This document shows positions 1-10,775 of a stretch of 32,285 nt of DNA, one piece after another. How positions within the stretch are numbered: position 1 is the first letter of the stretch; each line of letters opens with the position of its first letter. This DNA is from Phoronis australis (Eukaryota > Phoronida > Phoronidae): contig NMRA01000288.1 of NCBI GenBank assembly GCA_002633005.1, forward strand, positions 39,447 through 71,731, read 5' to 3'. Below the pieces are notes generated by a model. The model was not told where the DNA came from. It did not search any database and was given only the letters and a program-made list of their open reading frames with translations. The position numbers and the translations under genes are program-made.

Positions 1-13
1 TCCCTCCCTCCGT

Positions 14-54
<41 letters not shown>
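1..54. repeat. CT-rich microsatellite
   Basis: A pyrimidine tract: interrupted CCCT units followed by an uninterrupted (TC)n run, starting at the window edge, so its full length is unknown. It has no coding potential. Confidence 0.95.
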
Positions 55-59
<5 letters not shown>

Positions 60-1272
60 ATTATCTTTAATTATCTGTCCCCCTTAAAAATTTATTCTAC
101 ACCAGAATGATCGGTTTTTGCCTCTGTTGAAACGCGTAGCACTTTATAGCTGACTATCGAAAGGAGGAAATAATACAACTCACAGTTACCCGCAAGTCCA
201 TCAAGGAATCACAAATCACATAGGTGAAAACAAAAAAGGCCGGAGTCGACAGATCACCGAGAAAAAGGTTAAAGGCTTGAAAAGTTATAGTTCAAGGGTA
301 AAAATCAACAAGGCAATTGAATCTTTGGAGTATCCTTAATTTTTCATCTCTTGTAACTTTAGTGAACAGCGAAGATTTTATTACATTAAATGATGAAATC
401 AAAAGTTGGAGCGCGTTCAATCGTCATTGAAGAAATCCACAATGGTGAACAAAACAGTTAAATCGTGTACAAAAGACGGAACCACAACAGTTCCGGTACC
501 AATTAGTATCTTCAACAAGACTATGCTTATTACTTTCAGACTGATCGTTTGTCAAATGTAAAATATGTTACTGACACCTGTGTCTTTGATACATTAAACT
601 CTCAGTAACATGCGATAGTTTGTAAGAATCTGTCACGGAACAGTTTGTAAGAATTTGTCACGGTAGTGAAATGCAATGCTAAATTCCTAATAAAAATTCA
701 TAAATTTACACTCAGGTCGCACCCATCTCCTGATACTTCATGGTTCTAATTCCGGTGCTACATATCTTTTCGATACTCGTTTTTTTCAATGTATAAGCTA
801 TCAATTTCGTGTACTATAAATATCGGGTAAAGAACAGAGTATTGTAGCTCAATGTACGACAACGAAATCAAATGTATCTAAATTACACTAATTACATAAA
901 TTACTAGTCGCACCCTTTTGATGCTACATGTTTCTTTGGGTGTAATATACCCAATTTCTACTTGTGTTTTCAATTTTTACTTATACATGGTATTTTGCAT
1001 ATTTCCGTTACGAAACAGGCTAATACGTTCTGAAGTAATAATAGAGTCAATGCTTTCCAAAATAGCTACTTTCCGGAAATCAGCAACGCTCTCACTTATT
1101 CCGCAATATTATACAATTATTGACTTTCACCGAGATCAATGTGTTGGTTTTCAGACCTAAAATAGATAATGACAGAGGCGGAGTCAAGATGCGTATCCAT
1201 TTTTCTGAGCTCGAGTTCATTGTAATTTACATCACTCTACACTTCCGTAACTCTATATCTGATAACAACGAC
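55..1272. other. non-coding flank, no gene seen
   Basis: AT-rich sequence with only short chance frames and no exon with paired splice signals on either strand. On the minus strand it would be the 3' flank of the partial cytokine-like gene ending at 1273. TTTATT (reverse of AATAAA) occurs here, for example near 375, but no poly(A) site can be assigned. Confidence 0.6.
617..663 (+). repeat. two-copy 25-bp tandem repeat
   Basis: A 22-bp unit beginning AGTTTGTAAGAATC and ending GTCACGG occurs at 617-638 and again at 642-663, with one C/T difference and a 3-bp spacer. Confidence 0.85.
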
Positions 1273-1590
1273 TCATGCTTGTGACAGTGAGAATATTTCA
1301 AACTGGATCCCATCAGTATCTTCAAGTTTAGATAGGGGCGTTTCGGTGCCAACATTCTTCAAAAACAGAACGCCTTCTTCATCATGCGCCAGATAGAAAC
1401 CTGCGACGAAAAACAGACAAAGGCCAGTTCTATCAAAGGTTGTATAAGACCAGTCGTAGCTGAGACTGTCGAGGATTATTTTTGCAAACGTTACGTTACG
1501 TTCTTTTAGAAGAGCAAAATGATTCAAATGACTTAAAGTTGATAATTTTCCACGATAACATTTCACGACCGCCTTCACGAGCCACGTTAC
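1273..1590 (-). CDS. partial IL-1/IL-18-like cytokine C-terminus (gene B)
   Basis: Minus-strand frame ending in TGA at 1273-1275. Its last 42 residues, starting GFYLAHDEEGVLFLKNVGTE, match the terminal exon of the plus-strand gene A: G-Y/F-F/Y-L-S/A-H-D/E-E, K-Y/N-VGT, ELED/KLED and IQF near the end. Upstream, the segment from VKCYRG to DSLSY aligns nearly without gaps to gene A's penultimate exon (AKFHKD to ESLSY). The acceptor before GFYL (CGTCGCAG, at 1401-1402) is conserved at the same phase-1 position. The expected donor is not in register: only 50 nt separate a GT from that acceptor, and splicing there would shift the frame, whereas reading through adds 17 residues in frame. Upstream exons were not found, so this is the 3' end of a second family member, a fragment, or a decaying copy. 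Family assignment rests on alignment by eye. Confidence 0.7.
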   Translation of the reverse strand, partial: VTWLVKAVVKCYRGKLSTLSHLNHFALLKERNVTFAKIILDSLSYDWSYTTFDRTGLCLFFVAGFYLAHDEEGVLFLKNVGTETPLSKLEDTDGIQFEIFSLSQA

Positions 1591-2668
1591 TGTGTGCAAA
1601 GATGCGACTGTTTCAGCAAAGACCAGCCCAACGACCTTTGATTAGACAAGCGAAAGATCTACAGTAACGTACACACACAGAGGATGCCTTGCACACAGGA
1701 CAGACGATTATGGTACGTCCTAGTGGAAATAATACCTGAAGCTCGATTTTATACACCCCAAAAATTACGTATAAAATCGGATAAATATCCCAAATAAAAA
1801 TCTATTCACAGCTCATGTGACACTAATATGTAAATCTTGAACCGGCGTGGAAACACAGATAGCAAACATTTTTAAGTGCAAACCAGACTTTAGATGTTTG
1901 CAATTCATGTGGTGATAAATTCAGAATTGCTTCCACTCTGGGCTAGGTCCGGAATTTGCGGTGCAGGAACGTAAGAATTAAGGGGATAAATTCGAATTAC
2001 ATGTATATATAACTCCCATATAAGTATCAACTAATTAGACTTTGCTAATTTTATGAAGTTAAAAATTCCCGAATATAAGCATAAATTCTGAAGTTTGACC
2101 ATTCTGACCTATGATATACGAATGTCCCTAAAAACTTTGCATCGGCTGAATTCAAAACCAAAAAAATGGAACAGAGTTCACATCTTAACAACAAGATTCG
2201 GGAATACACTCAGTCCCAAGCTGTACTGTTGGAACGTTTAGTTTCAATCGCCACGAAGAATTTCAGCTCCAAATCGCATACAACGTTGATCCAATTTCAA
2301 GTGTCGGAACAAGGCTCAATCGTAACAAAACTATGGCTAAGTGTAGGCTCTCCCCTGCGATATCCAGGCGACCGGCAGTGGCGCTGTGCACTACGACTCC
2401 GTTTCCGTCGTCTGCTTCACTGTGCAATGAAGAAAATTACTTCATTTTTTAAAGAAAATAGAATCTGATTGACGATGAAAAAACAGAAACTGCTGGTAAG
2501 ATGTGAATTTTAATCGAAGCCTCAGTGAATCACTCAGAAACTCATAATTATCTCTTTGTCAAACCTTAACTTAAGACGATTTCCAAAGCAATTGCGTCAT
2601 TAGTCCCAACACAAAAACGGATTTGGTCTTTTGGGCAATTAAAGACTATTTTAAATACAACAAATTTG

Positions 2669-2754
2669 TTACGAACTGATTGCACAAAGTATAAAAAGTG
2701 TAATAAGCATTACAAAAAGAAGTAGGTTTCGCGCCCAAACGCTGTGGACCATAA
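2669..2754 (+). repeat. 86-bp dispersed repeat, copy 1
   Basis: Begins TTACGAACTGATTGCA and ends CTGTGGACCATAA. It is nearly identical to 5118-5203. Here it is not followed by the tRNA-like module that sits downstream of the second copy. Confidence 0.9.
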
Positions 2755-3114
2755 GAGCCATTCTCAATAAATCGCGACAATTCGACACCTGAGACACTCG
2801 ATTTTCAAGTATCTTCATCTGGAGCTAACGTATTATTTTTTCTTAGTTTAACGTATGAATGATAAGTTTTGAACAATTTCCTCAGATCAGCAAGTGCAGT
2901 TATAGAGTTATTTTGTTGTTTTATTAGAGCAACTGGATAATTTATTTGAAAACATAAAATACTTTTTTAAAACACGTCGTTTGTTTATTACTGTGTTTTA
3001 TAAAAACAGGTGCCGTGGTGTTTGCACTTGTCTTAATTTTCATAAGTGACTATCGATCATTCAAAAACTGGTATCCAATATCCGGTGATGTGATGACTAA
3101 AAATCCTTAAGTGA

Positions 3115-4745
3115 ATTTAAAGACGTCTCGTAAATGACACAACATGTCCCGTAAGTGAGGGGCAAGTGATATTGTGTTGGTGGAAATTATTTCTGACCAC
3201 GCACGCTCATGGAAATACTTATTTACTGACGGACTTCATGTCTACGATACGAGTGCTGAATCATGGCGGATCAAATCGCTTCTGGCATGTCAGCGATTGT
3301 GCAAGAACGAGCTGCCCAACAACAGTCGTGCATGTTAAGTCATCACTGATTGGTTTAAATTTGGAACGTTCTTAAGGTATTTTACAAGCGTAATTTACGG
3401 CGACATTTCCCCCATTTAATTTACGGGCGTAATTTTACAGCAACTATGGTGGGCCGTTGAGGGGAAAGTGTCGCCGTAAAATTACGCTCGTAATTACGAG
3501 CGTAATTTTACGGCGAAACTTTTCCCCATTTAATTTACGAGCGTAATTGTACGGCGACACTCCTGCAATTTAATTTACGCTCGTAATTACGAGTTACGGC
3601 GACTCTTTCCGCTCAACGGCCCACCATACGACCTTCATATTTACAAACACAATTGCCTTGCTTCACTTATATATTGACTTCTTTGGTCTCAGATAACACT
3701 CTGTTGGTTTCTTGTCTTCCGACAGTTTGTACTTCTGTCAGTTCTGACACTGGTACGAAATAACCGTAACTCGTTCACTTTCTCTTCTAAGCCATTCGTC
3801 ACCGAGTTGTGCCTTTTTACGGGCTCTCTAGACTATCCCTTCATCCGCTGAGACTTGGATTTTGGCATTCCGCAACGCAAACCAAAGTGACAAACTCTAA
3901 TTAATAGGTAATAAATAAAATAAAAGATGTCATTATTATTTTTGCAAGGTCAGCTGCATTAAGTTATGTATCGTCACAGATAATAATTTAATTACTACTT
4001 AAAAATGAAATGAATTTGAGTGAAAATAGAACAAATGACTTACGGGACACTGGATATCATTTACGTGACAATTTTTTACGAGAACTTATCAAGACCAACA
4101 ATTCTAATCAAAGTATGTTTCACAGGAAGCATTTCGTCACTTCTTCTAGTACGTTAATAACGACCCCAATACATGAATTATAAAAGAGACATTACTGAAA
4201 ACTTACCCAAAAGTTCTGTTGACTTCTTTAGCGAATATTTTCAGACACTATTGATGTCAGCTGAAGCGCACGTGCTCGTTCTTGAAAAATTGACCTATTC
4301 ATGTCACACATGCCAATAGTAGGTGAAATTAATTGGACTTGACCTAATTATAAAATTGTCGTCCCGTAAATGAAGGCTTGTAAAATGATAAGCAACCGAT
4401 TTCAAATGCCAATTTTTTCATAAATGTTCGCCAAAAACTTTCAAAACTGTGCAAGGATTTCGCACATCACCATAGCTTTGTAGAGTTATTTTAGTTTCCA
4501 CATCTTCGTTTTAATCAACGCACTATTGTTGAATTTATGCACGTCTCGTAAATGATTCCAAAAAAATTCCACTGCGCTTCTTGAAAAGCAGTGCCACACA
4601 GCCAATTTCAGATAAGGCAAAGGTTTAAAAAAATAATGCCATCGCCGTTTTTTGTGTATTACAAATTATTGATCGCGAATTCACTAAAATATCTCTTGAA
4701 ACTTTTTTTTCAAGAAACACGCCAATGAGGTCTCGTAAATGATTT
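3115..4745. repeat. dispersed CGTAAATGA motif cluster
   Basis: The short word CTCGTAAATGA or CCCGTAAATGA recurs near 3127, 4364, 4545 and 4731, with relatives (CCCGTAAGTGA at 3149) and inverted forms (ACTTACGGGAC near 4038, ATCATTTACGTGAC near 4055). The spacing is irregular and the cluster surrounds the fold-back element. Its function is unknown. Confidence 0.55.
3445..3628. mobile_element. fold-back MITE-like element with TATGGTGGGCCGTTGAG ends
   Basis: The ends are inverted repeats: the left arm TATGGTGGGCCGTTGAGGGG pairs with the right arm ending CTCAACGGCCCACCATA, and pairing continues through GGAAAG-GTCGCCGTAA with few mismatches (about 34 bp). The interior is made of repeated palindromic TTACGAGCGTAA-type units joined by TTTACGGCGACAC, CCCC and ATTTAATT. 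Similar single units extend left of the element to about 3376. No ORF is present, so if mobile it would be a non-autonomous DNA element. Confidence 0.8.
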
Positions 4746-5117
4746 GAGATTTGGCTTCACTCAGTAAACATGGTGGTAATTAAAATTTATTTTTTGTTGA
4801 TACAAAACGTTGACTTTCTCTTTAAATATGTCTCGCTGAGTTTCCAAAACGCAATTATTCGTTTCGATTGGACAAGTTATTCTAACAAAAGATAGCCTGT
4901 TTCTACTTTGTCGTTTTTTCAGCTTCACGCAATTTTATGAAACCCTAGGCTACATGGCGCATTGTGACACCTACCATGTTAACTGTAGCCGGTCATAAGA
5001 CACAGCACCCACGTTAGACATATTATTCTTTATTTTAAAGGTCTTTTGACATTGTTTCATGACTTCGGACATTCTCTGTGGTGAGCTGAACATTGGATTT
5101 AGCATTTTCGCGATTCA

Positions 5118-5203
5118 TTACGAACTGATTGCAAAAAGTATAAAAACTGTAATAAGCATTACAAAAAGAAGTAGGTTTCGCGCGCAAACGCTGTGGACCA
5201 TAA
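5118..5203 (+). repeat. 86-bp dispersed repeat, copy 2
   Basis: Nearly identical to 2669-2754 (a handful of substitutions, for example GCGCGC versus GCGCCC). It lies 36 bp before the tRNA-like SINE head, so it could be part of a composite element or simply a neighbouring insertion. Confidence 0.9.
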
Positions 5204-5238
5204 ACAAGTAGGTCTCTTATCACCAAATTTTGGGTGAA

Positions 5239-5380
5239 GTCGTGGTGGTGTAGTGGTAAAGTACTCTCGCTCATTCCGCCAGGTCGTGAGTTCGAGACTG
5301 TGATAATTGTTGCTTCATGTTTGACACGTTCGCCATGCTCTTTTTTTTCTTTTTCTTTTTCTTTGCCTTTTTCCTTGGAT
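5239..5380 (+). mobile_element. tRNA-derived SINE
   Basis: A tRNA-like head carries an A-box-like TGGTGTAGTGGTAAAG (about 5246-5261) and a B-box-like GGTCGTGAGTTCGAGACTG (5282-5300), at normal pol III internal-promoter spacing. It is followed by a short body and a (TTTTTC)n-like tail at 5340-5366. The cloverleaf is not intact enough to call a functional tRNA. Confidence 0.7.
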
Positions 5381-6410
5381 GATACTTCAGGAATCAAGGA
5401 AAATGCTTGATTTTTTTGAGGAAAAAACAGAAAAATTTTCCTGGGTGGGAGGGGGAGCGAACCCCCCCTCCCTACCTCCCCCATTCGGTGCCATGCGCAT
5501 CTAATCGTGCTTTGCACAAATGTTTTCAGACAACATGTTGCCCCCCCAGTGATATCCTAGATCCGCCACTGTATCAGGAACATAACAGAATCTCCTTCCT
5601 TTAATTCTTACGCCCAGAGCATCCGGTGTGTTATAGTGTTTTGAGACTTTAGATAAACGAATCTATCAACGGAAACGATCAGATACTGTACACGGTCCTA
5701 ACCAACTACTTCCTATGTCATCCACATAGGCCTACAGTTTACATAATTTGGTCTTCGCTTCAGTTTTTTCGGGAATATATAGCTGACAGTCGGTGAAACC
5801 GCCGGCCTGCACATTCTGCAACCATGTCTTACATATACTGAAACCCATTAGTTGGTTTGGAGAATGTTCAGTCTATCATAGAAAATGACAACAACAAGTT
5901 CCGCGTGGTAGACCGTTGGCCAGAGTAAAGCAATCAAATTGTGTCAATGCATGGTTTTTATCCACCAATGAAGCAGGGCGCACTCTTAAAATTATCCCTG
6001 TCAAGGGATTCCTACGGTCTTGTGGGCTACCAATTGTCATGTTACACTCTGGCGGTAGAAATGTAGCCAAACTCTCGTTGTGAAACAAGTTGTGACAAGT
6101 GATGAGCTCTCTGAGCCTGTGAATGAAGTTTATTTATATTTATTTGGACGTCAAAACGCCCCCTGCTGAACTTAAATACGGAGTCTCTTATTGATAATGT
6201 ATGTGCTTCGATTTTCCAGTTGCAACTTTTAACCACGGTTGTCTAGATTTACTTGCAATAGACCTAGCCTAAACATGGGTCATTGCTTGCTCTTGAATCA
6301 ACTTTTGCTGCACACTCTCTGGCACAAGACTGAGTTTCAGCAAAGACGCTCTACGGTCTCTGGTTTCAGTAGAGAGTAAACCACGTGTGATCACGTGCCT
6401 CGCTTGTAGC

Positions 6411-6916
6411 TTAGCCTTGTCCCCAAAGCTCAGAATGGCGCTGATTGGTTCAACTTCGAGGCTAAGTTCTGCTCATACAACGATTGGCCGCTGCGTATCT
6501 TGAAGTCATTAAAACAAAATCAGGTTTTGATTATTTTCACAGGTGTTGTTGCTGCCATTCATGAAGTAGAAGACATTGTTTTGGCTGTTGTTTGAAATGG
6601 TGGTTGTTGGCTTACTTGCTTTCAATTCGTTTTTACATTAACAGTATCACAGATATTACTCAAGTTCCAACAGAATCAAAATACACCATTTTTGCAGTAA
6701 TTTAGACCTAAATTGCTGCAATATATAGCGATAGTTTTCATTTTTATATTATAGTGTCGAAAATTTCAAAAATGATGTTATAAGTGTATATTACTCATGA
6801 TACTCTGGCGATTACCGTACAAATATGTCGTAATTCTGACACATTTCATTTCCCATGATAACCAAGCCTCTAATGGCTAAACCAATCAGCGCCATATTGA
6901 AGCTTGGAGACGAGGT
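6411..6916. mobile_element. fold-back element built on ATGGCGCTGATTGG arms
   Basis: The left arm (6411-6465) contains CCCCAAAGCTCAGAATGGCG followed by CTGATTGGTT and GAGGCT. The right arm (6862-6916) contains the reverse complement, AGCCTC...AACCAATCAGCGCCAT...AAGCTTGGAGACGAGG. The arms are ~55 bp, roughly three-quarters identical, and enclose ~395 bp of AT-rich non-coding DNA, as expected for a MITE. Confidence 0.65.
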
Positions 6917-8057
6917 TGCTTCTCACTAAGTCTTCAGTTGCGTGTTCTTGCGTTTTAGCTGGTCACTCTTGCGTCTACGGCCTGCCTGTCCTCATACATG
7001 TACCAAACCCTTCACGTTATCAACGTATTTCAATTCAAATTGGATGAGCTCCTATTTTTCAATGATAGTTGAAATGTTTAGTAAAAAGTTTTCAAACGGG
7101 CCGGGGGTTTGATGCTCAGTGTAGGCGTTTAGTCCGTGGCTTCTCTGGAAGGGTGAGCCGGTATCGGGGCCAATAGTAGTAGTTTGTATTAAAATATACA
7201 TCGCCAAAGGATTAATTTAAGTTGCATTGAGTTAAACATGCTTGCATGCTTTAGACACATAGCGGATTCCGGCAGCTAAAAGCTGACGTAATTTGCATTT
7301 TGCAGCAGATTAATTGATAAATTAAGGCGGTGCTACCAGGGACTGTTCCTTGCTTGCAAGTAACTCAAAGCACTTCAGTCATTGCGAGAATTTTAATCGC
7401 TTGTGGAGCACAAACAGCTAGTAACTTGTATCCCATTATTCATCATTCCAACCTCACGAACCACACTGTGGTAGGCTTGCAAGCTCTTGGAGATCACGTT
7501 TGCAAAACACTCACTTTTCATTTTCGTAATTTTGTCGCGCCTGTTCTCAATGGAACGCATCCCGGGCTGGTCAGGTGTGGTCGTTGAAGTTACATATGTC
7601 AGTCAAGCATTCCGTGCTAGTCCTGACGTAAAGCATACCCTTCCATGGGAGTTTGAATCTAACACAAGCAACTTTTTTGCGAAAGTTTAGCAACGAGCAA
7701 CGAGATTAGCAAGTGCCTGTGGCATCAATGCTATTAAAATGAGTCAAAATGAGAGGTCATATAATTTACAAGCCTTGACTAAGTAGAACTGGCTCGAGTT
7801 AGAAATATAAAGCTACAATCCATTCCCTTTTGCGACCTACGGTAAACATTGAAATCACCACAAATGTGTCTCAACGTTTCTTTTGGCTAAGATAGCCTTT
7901 GGTTTCAAACGGCCCTATTTTGGATGGGTTGGCGAACCTCGTTAAACCATGCGTGATGGCTTTTTGACAATCATTTTACTCCGACGCTGACACCCTGAAT
8001 GATGTTTTTGGCTGGTGTGAAGGTTTGGAGCATCGTCTGTGTTCTTCAGAGAGTACA

Positions 8058-8063
8058 TATAAA
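8058..8063 (+). promoter_or_regulatory. TATA box of gene A
   Basis: TATAAA lies 94 bp upstream of the gene A start codon, placing a likely transcription start near 8088-8093 and a 5' UTR of about 60 nt. A focused TATA promoter is typical of inducible genes and suits a cytokine; that is inference. Confidence 0.6.
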
Positions 8064-8151
8064 TTAGTACGTTCGCCGTCGTCGCACGTATACAGGCTAC
8101 ATGGCCGAGTAATTTCTCGAGAGTAAACTAGTAACATCTCACGGTTGCAAC

Positions 8152-8188
8152 ATGGCTGGACCAGTGCAAGGAAAAGAAAATCTTCAAA
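8152..8188 (+). CDS. gene A exon 1 (start codon)
   Basis: ATG at 8152 in a good Kozak context (A at -3, G at +4) encodes MAGPVQGKENLQ. It ends in phase 1 at a donor reading A|GTACG, and the intron to exon 2 is 209 bp. This start was chosen because it is the first ATG after the TATA box and is exactly in phase with the long exon 2. If the donor were not used the frame would stop after 37 residues. The N-terminus is polar, with no signal peptide. Confidence 0.55.
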
Positions 8189-8397
8189 GTACGATTGCAT
8201 ATCACGAGAGATATTTGGCGTTTGCTGCCCTTCGAATGTGCCCAGATATAATGCTTCGAGTCTAGCGCTTTCTGGGCTTAGCTCCAGTTATTTTACATTG
8301 TAATTTCCGTTATTAAAGTTAAAAAGAAAATGCGCAAGCCGTTTTACCATTGCCGCTGTCAATGATCGCACAGCTCACCCATTGTTTCCCGTTACAG

Positions 8398-8712
8398 GAA
8401 CTTCCATATACCGTCGATTCTGTTACGAAAATCAACCGCTAGTCCGGAAGAATTTGTTTCCTGTAGGCCAAGTCGAATCACAAATGAGACACACGGAAAC
8501 ACTACCGGTTGAACTCAACCTTTCGAGCATGCGTAAGCCAGACAGCTTCAGCATAAATATGCATTCCAAATGGTACATTTTGAGTGATCCTGCTGATCCA
8601 CGACTTAACAAAATGCCACCAATTTCTCTCGGCGAGGGACCGACCTTACAGGGGAATGATGATAGTACCAGTGTAAATTTCTCTAACGGCAATTCTTCAG
8701 GAATCGATGACA
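8398..8712 (+). CDS. gene A exon 2 (pro-region)
   Basis: A 315-nt exon between acceptor TTTCCCGTTACAG and donor GACA|GTAAGT, symmetric phase 1-1, encoding about residues 13-117. The sequence is hydrophilic and rich in Ser, Asn, Pro and Asp: it opens TSIYRRFCYENQPLVRKN, has SINMHSKWYILSDPADPRLN in the middle, and ends in a Ser/Asn/Asp-rich tail (NGNSSGIDD). There is no transmembrane segment. The family was not recognised. An antisense frame over the same bases is a shadow. Confidence 0.65.
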
Positions 8713-9098
8713 GTAAGTCTTGAAACAAAAGATGGCAATGTTTATACTTGGAGGCTGTATGGAGCATGAAATTATTACCGGGTATAAGGTACATATTGTG
8801 CACGTCCAGGCATTACTCGTGGCGGCCCACTACCTTCGTCACACAGAGTGCGCGGGAAGCCTGAGCGCTTTTATATTATCGCTTTCGTCTTCGTTTTTGT
8901 CATAGGTATGGGACAGGGACTTAATTCAGAAATTTGGTACACTCCCACTACACTTTCTGAAAAAGAAGTAAATCTCACGAGCGTGAAAGTGCAAATCTGA
9001 GAAGAAACACTTAACTTATAGTTTGAAATAATTTTTAAAATTTATTTCCAGACTGACTGTGACGCGCTGTAGATCACTTGGGTAAATCTTTTTTTCAG

Positions 9099-9137
9099 AA
9101 ACCGTGAAGTTGGAGCAGACCCTTGCACTGAAATTAG
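9099..9137 (+). CDS. gene A exon 3 (39-nt micro-exon)
   Basis: A strong acceptor (CTTTTTTTCAG) and donor TTAG|GTACG frame a 39-nt, phase 1-1 exon encoding KTVKLEQTLALKL, residues 118-130, possibly helical. Being a multiple of three, it could be skipped without a frameshift. Confidence 0.6.
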
Positions 9138-10147
9138 GTACGTAGCTCAAAAGATCTGGACCCGGCGTCTAGTCTTTGTACTCGAAATCTAACTCGAATT
9201 GTTGGCGCCATTTTCCGTTTAGCTACGATTTCAAGACAAGTATTTGTGCTGGCTTCTTTAGATGAGTTTCTGGTCCAAGTTAGCACTTGATTACCTTTAG
9301 ATTCGAGCAAAACTTCAATCAGAATTTCAGACTCAGACCTATTAGCTTTAATGCTGGTGTCACCAGGCCGGTGCCAACCAGGATGTTAGAGTCAACCACC
9401 ACAAAATCGAGAACTTAATTATACATACCTATCTTGAGTTTGCATTAAAGAAGAACGATTTCAAGCAAAAAGTTTAGACCCTGGGCCCTAAATAGCTCGT
9501 TCTCGTTGTCATAAGTCTCTCAAAAACAACATGACACTGGGAGCTACGATTTTTTGTATTTGTTAATCAGTTTGGTAAAAGTATCTTAATTATCTGTAAA
9601 TATAAATAGCCAAAGAACAGCAGAAGAGACTAAGTATTCACACGTAAATTTGCACTCTTTGAATTGAAGGAAAATTTTGTTTAATGAAAAATAATTCATG
9701 GAGTTCGATTGGCCAAAAACACAGGAAGATTAGAGACCTGCCTACTTGCGGCACTGAGTCACCTCTAACACGTTGTCGCCGGGAGTTGTTAGTTTTATCC
9801 CGTACTTTTAAAGCCATATTCTGGGCTCCTCGATGTTTTGGGAAATGTTAAGATATAAAAATCATTTAAATACTTGGATGCATTTTTTTAAAATAATATA
9901 ATGGTTTATCTTATTATCCAATATTCTGGTAATATTTTCACTGCCTATTTTATCAAGTGTTGTTCTTCATAAAAAGTCATTGTGTAGCTGAAGGTCAACT
10001 ATACACAATTTCGGGACCATTACTGACTGGGAGTTTCAGTCTCGAGCCACGAGCATTTTTACTAATTAGGTTCGATTCAACCTGTTTGAGTACTTACGTA
10101 CTTGATGTCAGCATGGAGCTAAATGCGAAATTCTTTTCGCACTAAAG

Positions 10148-10187
10148 AAGAACAGGCCTTATTTCATGTTGTCACAGAGGATATTGA
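10148..10187 (+). CDS. gene A exon 4 (40-nt micro-exon)
   Basis: Acceptor TTTCGCACTAAAG and strong donor TTGA|GTAAGT bound a 40-nt exon, in phase 1 and out phase 2, encoding EEQALFHVVTEDI, residues 131-143. It is supported by phase compatibility and splice consensus only. Confidence 0.5.
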
Positions 10188-10738
10188 GTAAGTCACTGGT
10201 ACTATATTCATGTACATACATCCCACAGTGCAGGCAAGAGCAACTTTATTTATGAAACAAGAAAAACATTATCGGGAAGGGCGAGGGGCAAATTTTGGCT
10301 ATTTTCTGAAAGTAAATGCTGAATTACTGCTTAGCTGAAAGGGAACTAATTTATCCACAGAATGTTTTCAGTTTCATTCTATGACATATTTTAAGGCTAA
10401 TTTATTGTGGTTTCAAAACGTTGACTTCTACGGAGCTTTTAAAGACCATGATGTGAAAAAAAATAATTTTCATGACTTTTACGTTCCTTTGCAAAAGTTG
10501 CGCTCCTTCAGGATTTTTTGCGCAGGAATAAGGGACCACGATAGTCTGCTGTTGCGTAAACGTTGTAGTTTTATCTGTTCTGGGCATGTTCGTCTTGAGT
10601 TTCATTTTTCAGAGCTCGAATGAAACTCAAATTACAGAAGTGAAAAACGAACATCATAATCGGTAATGTAATTTTTTAAGAGTTCCAACTGGAAGGGAGA
10701 TTGTATTGCCGTTGTAAGTTCTTCAAACCAAACAAAAG

Positions 10739-10775
10739 AAACAAGAGAAAAAGAAGCTCCGACGACAGAGACACG
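10739..10775 (+). CDS. gene A exon 5, basic micro-exon (provisional)
   Basis: A 37-nt stretch ending at a strong donor (ACG|GTGAGT), in phase 2 and out phase 0, encoding NKRKRSSDDRDT after a split Glu, residues 144-156. It is the only segment found that bridges exon 4 (phase 2) to exon 6 (phase 0). The acceptor (CAAACAAAAG) has a weak pyrimidine tract. An alternative acceptor at 10679-10680 with donor at 10714 gives an 11-residue exon (10681-10713), but that exits in phase 2 and leads nowhere. The KRKR run could be a nuclear-localisation or processing signal; that is speculative. Confidence 0.4.

Larger units (their letters stand above)
1600..8050. other. repeat-rich intergenic region, no firm gene
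   Basis: Apart from the repeats and fold-back elements listed separately, no multi-exon coding chain could be supported on either strand. Upstream exons of the minus-strand gene B should lie here if it is a compact divergent neighbour of gene A, but no convincing homologue of gene A's 149-nt or 195-nt exon was recognised. A minus-strand frame at 5876-6110 follows an acceptor-like CTTCATTCACAG, but has no good donor and no clear homology. Confidence 0.5.

Noticed and set aside
3376-4745. CRISPR array
   Set aside because: Repeats are palindromic and irregularly spaced without unique equal spacers, and the window is eukaryotic.
5239-5310. Functional tRNA gene
   Set aside because: A and B boxes are recognisable, but the stems do not pair as an intact cloverleaf and a SINE-type tail follows.
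5876-6110. Minus-strand open stretch after CTTCATTCACAG as an upstream exon of gene B
   Set aside because: Only vague resemblance to gene A exon 9 and no consensus donor at the right place.
7976-8200. Minus-strand 74-codon frame with a Cys-rich middle
   Set aside because: It is antisense to the gene A promoter and first exon, has no splice context and no convincing alignment to the cytokine exons.
8432-8803. Minus-strand 123-codon frame
   Set aside because: Shadow of gene A exon 2; the plus strand has exact splice sites and phase continuity.
10681-10713. Alternative 33-nt exon of gene A (EVPTGREIVLP)
   Set aside because: Good acceptor and donor, but it exits in phase 2 and no downstream exon accepts that phase; the intron to 10739 would be only 25 nt.
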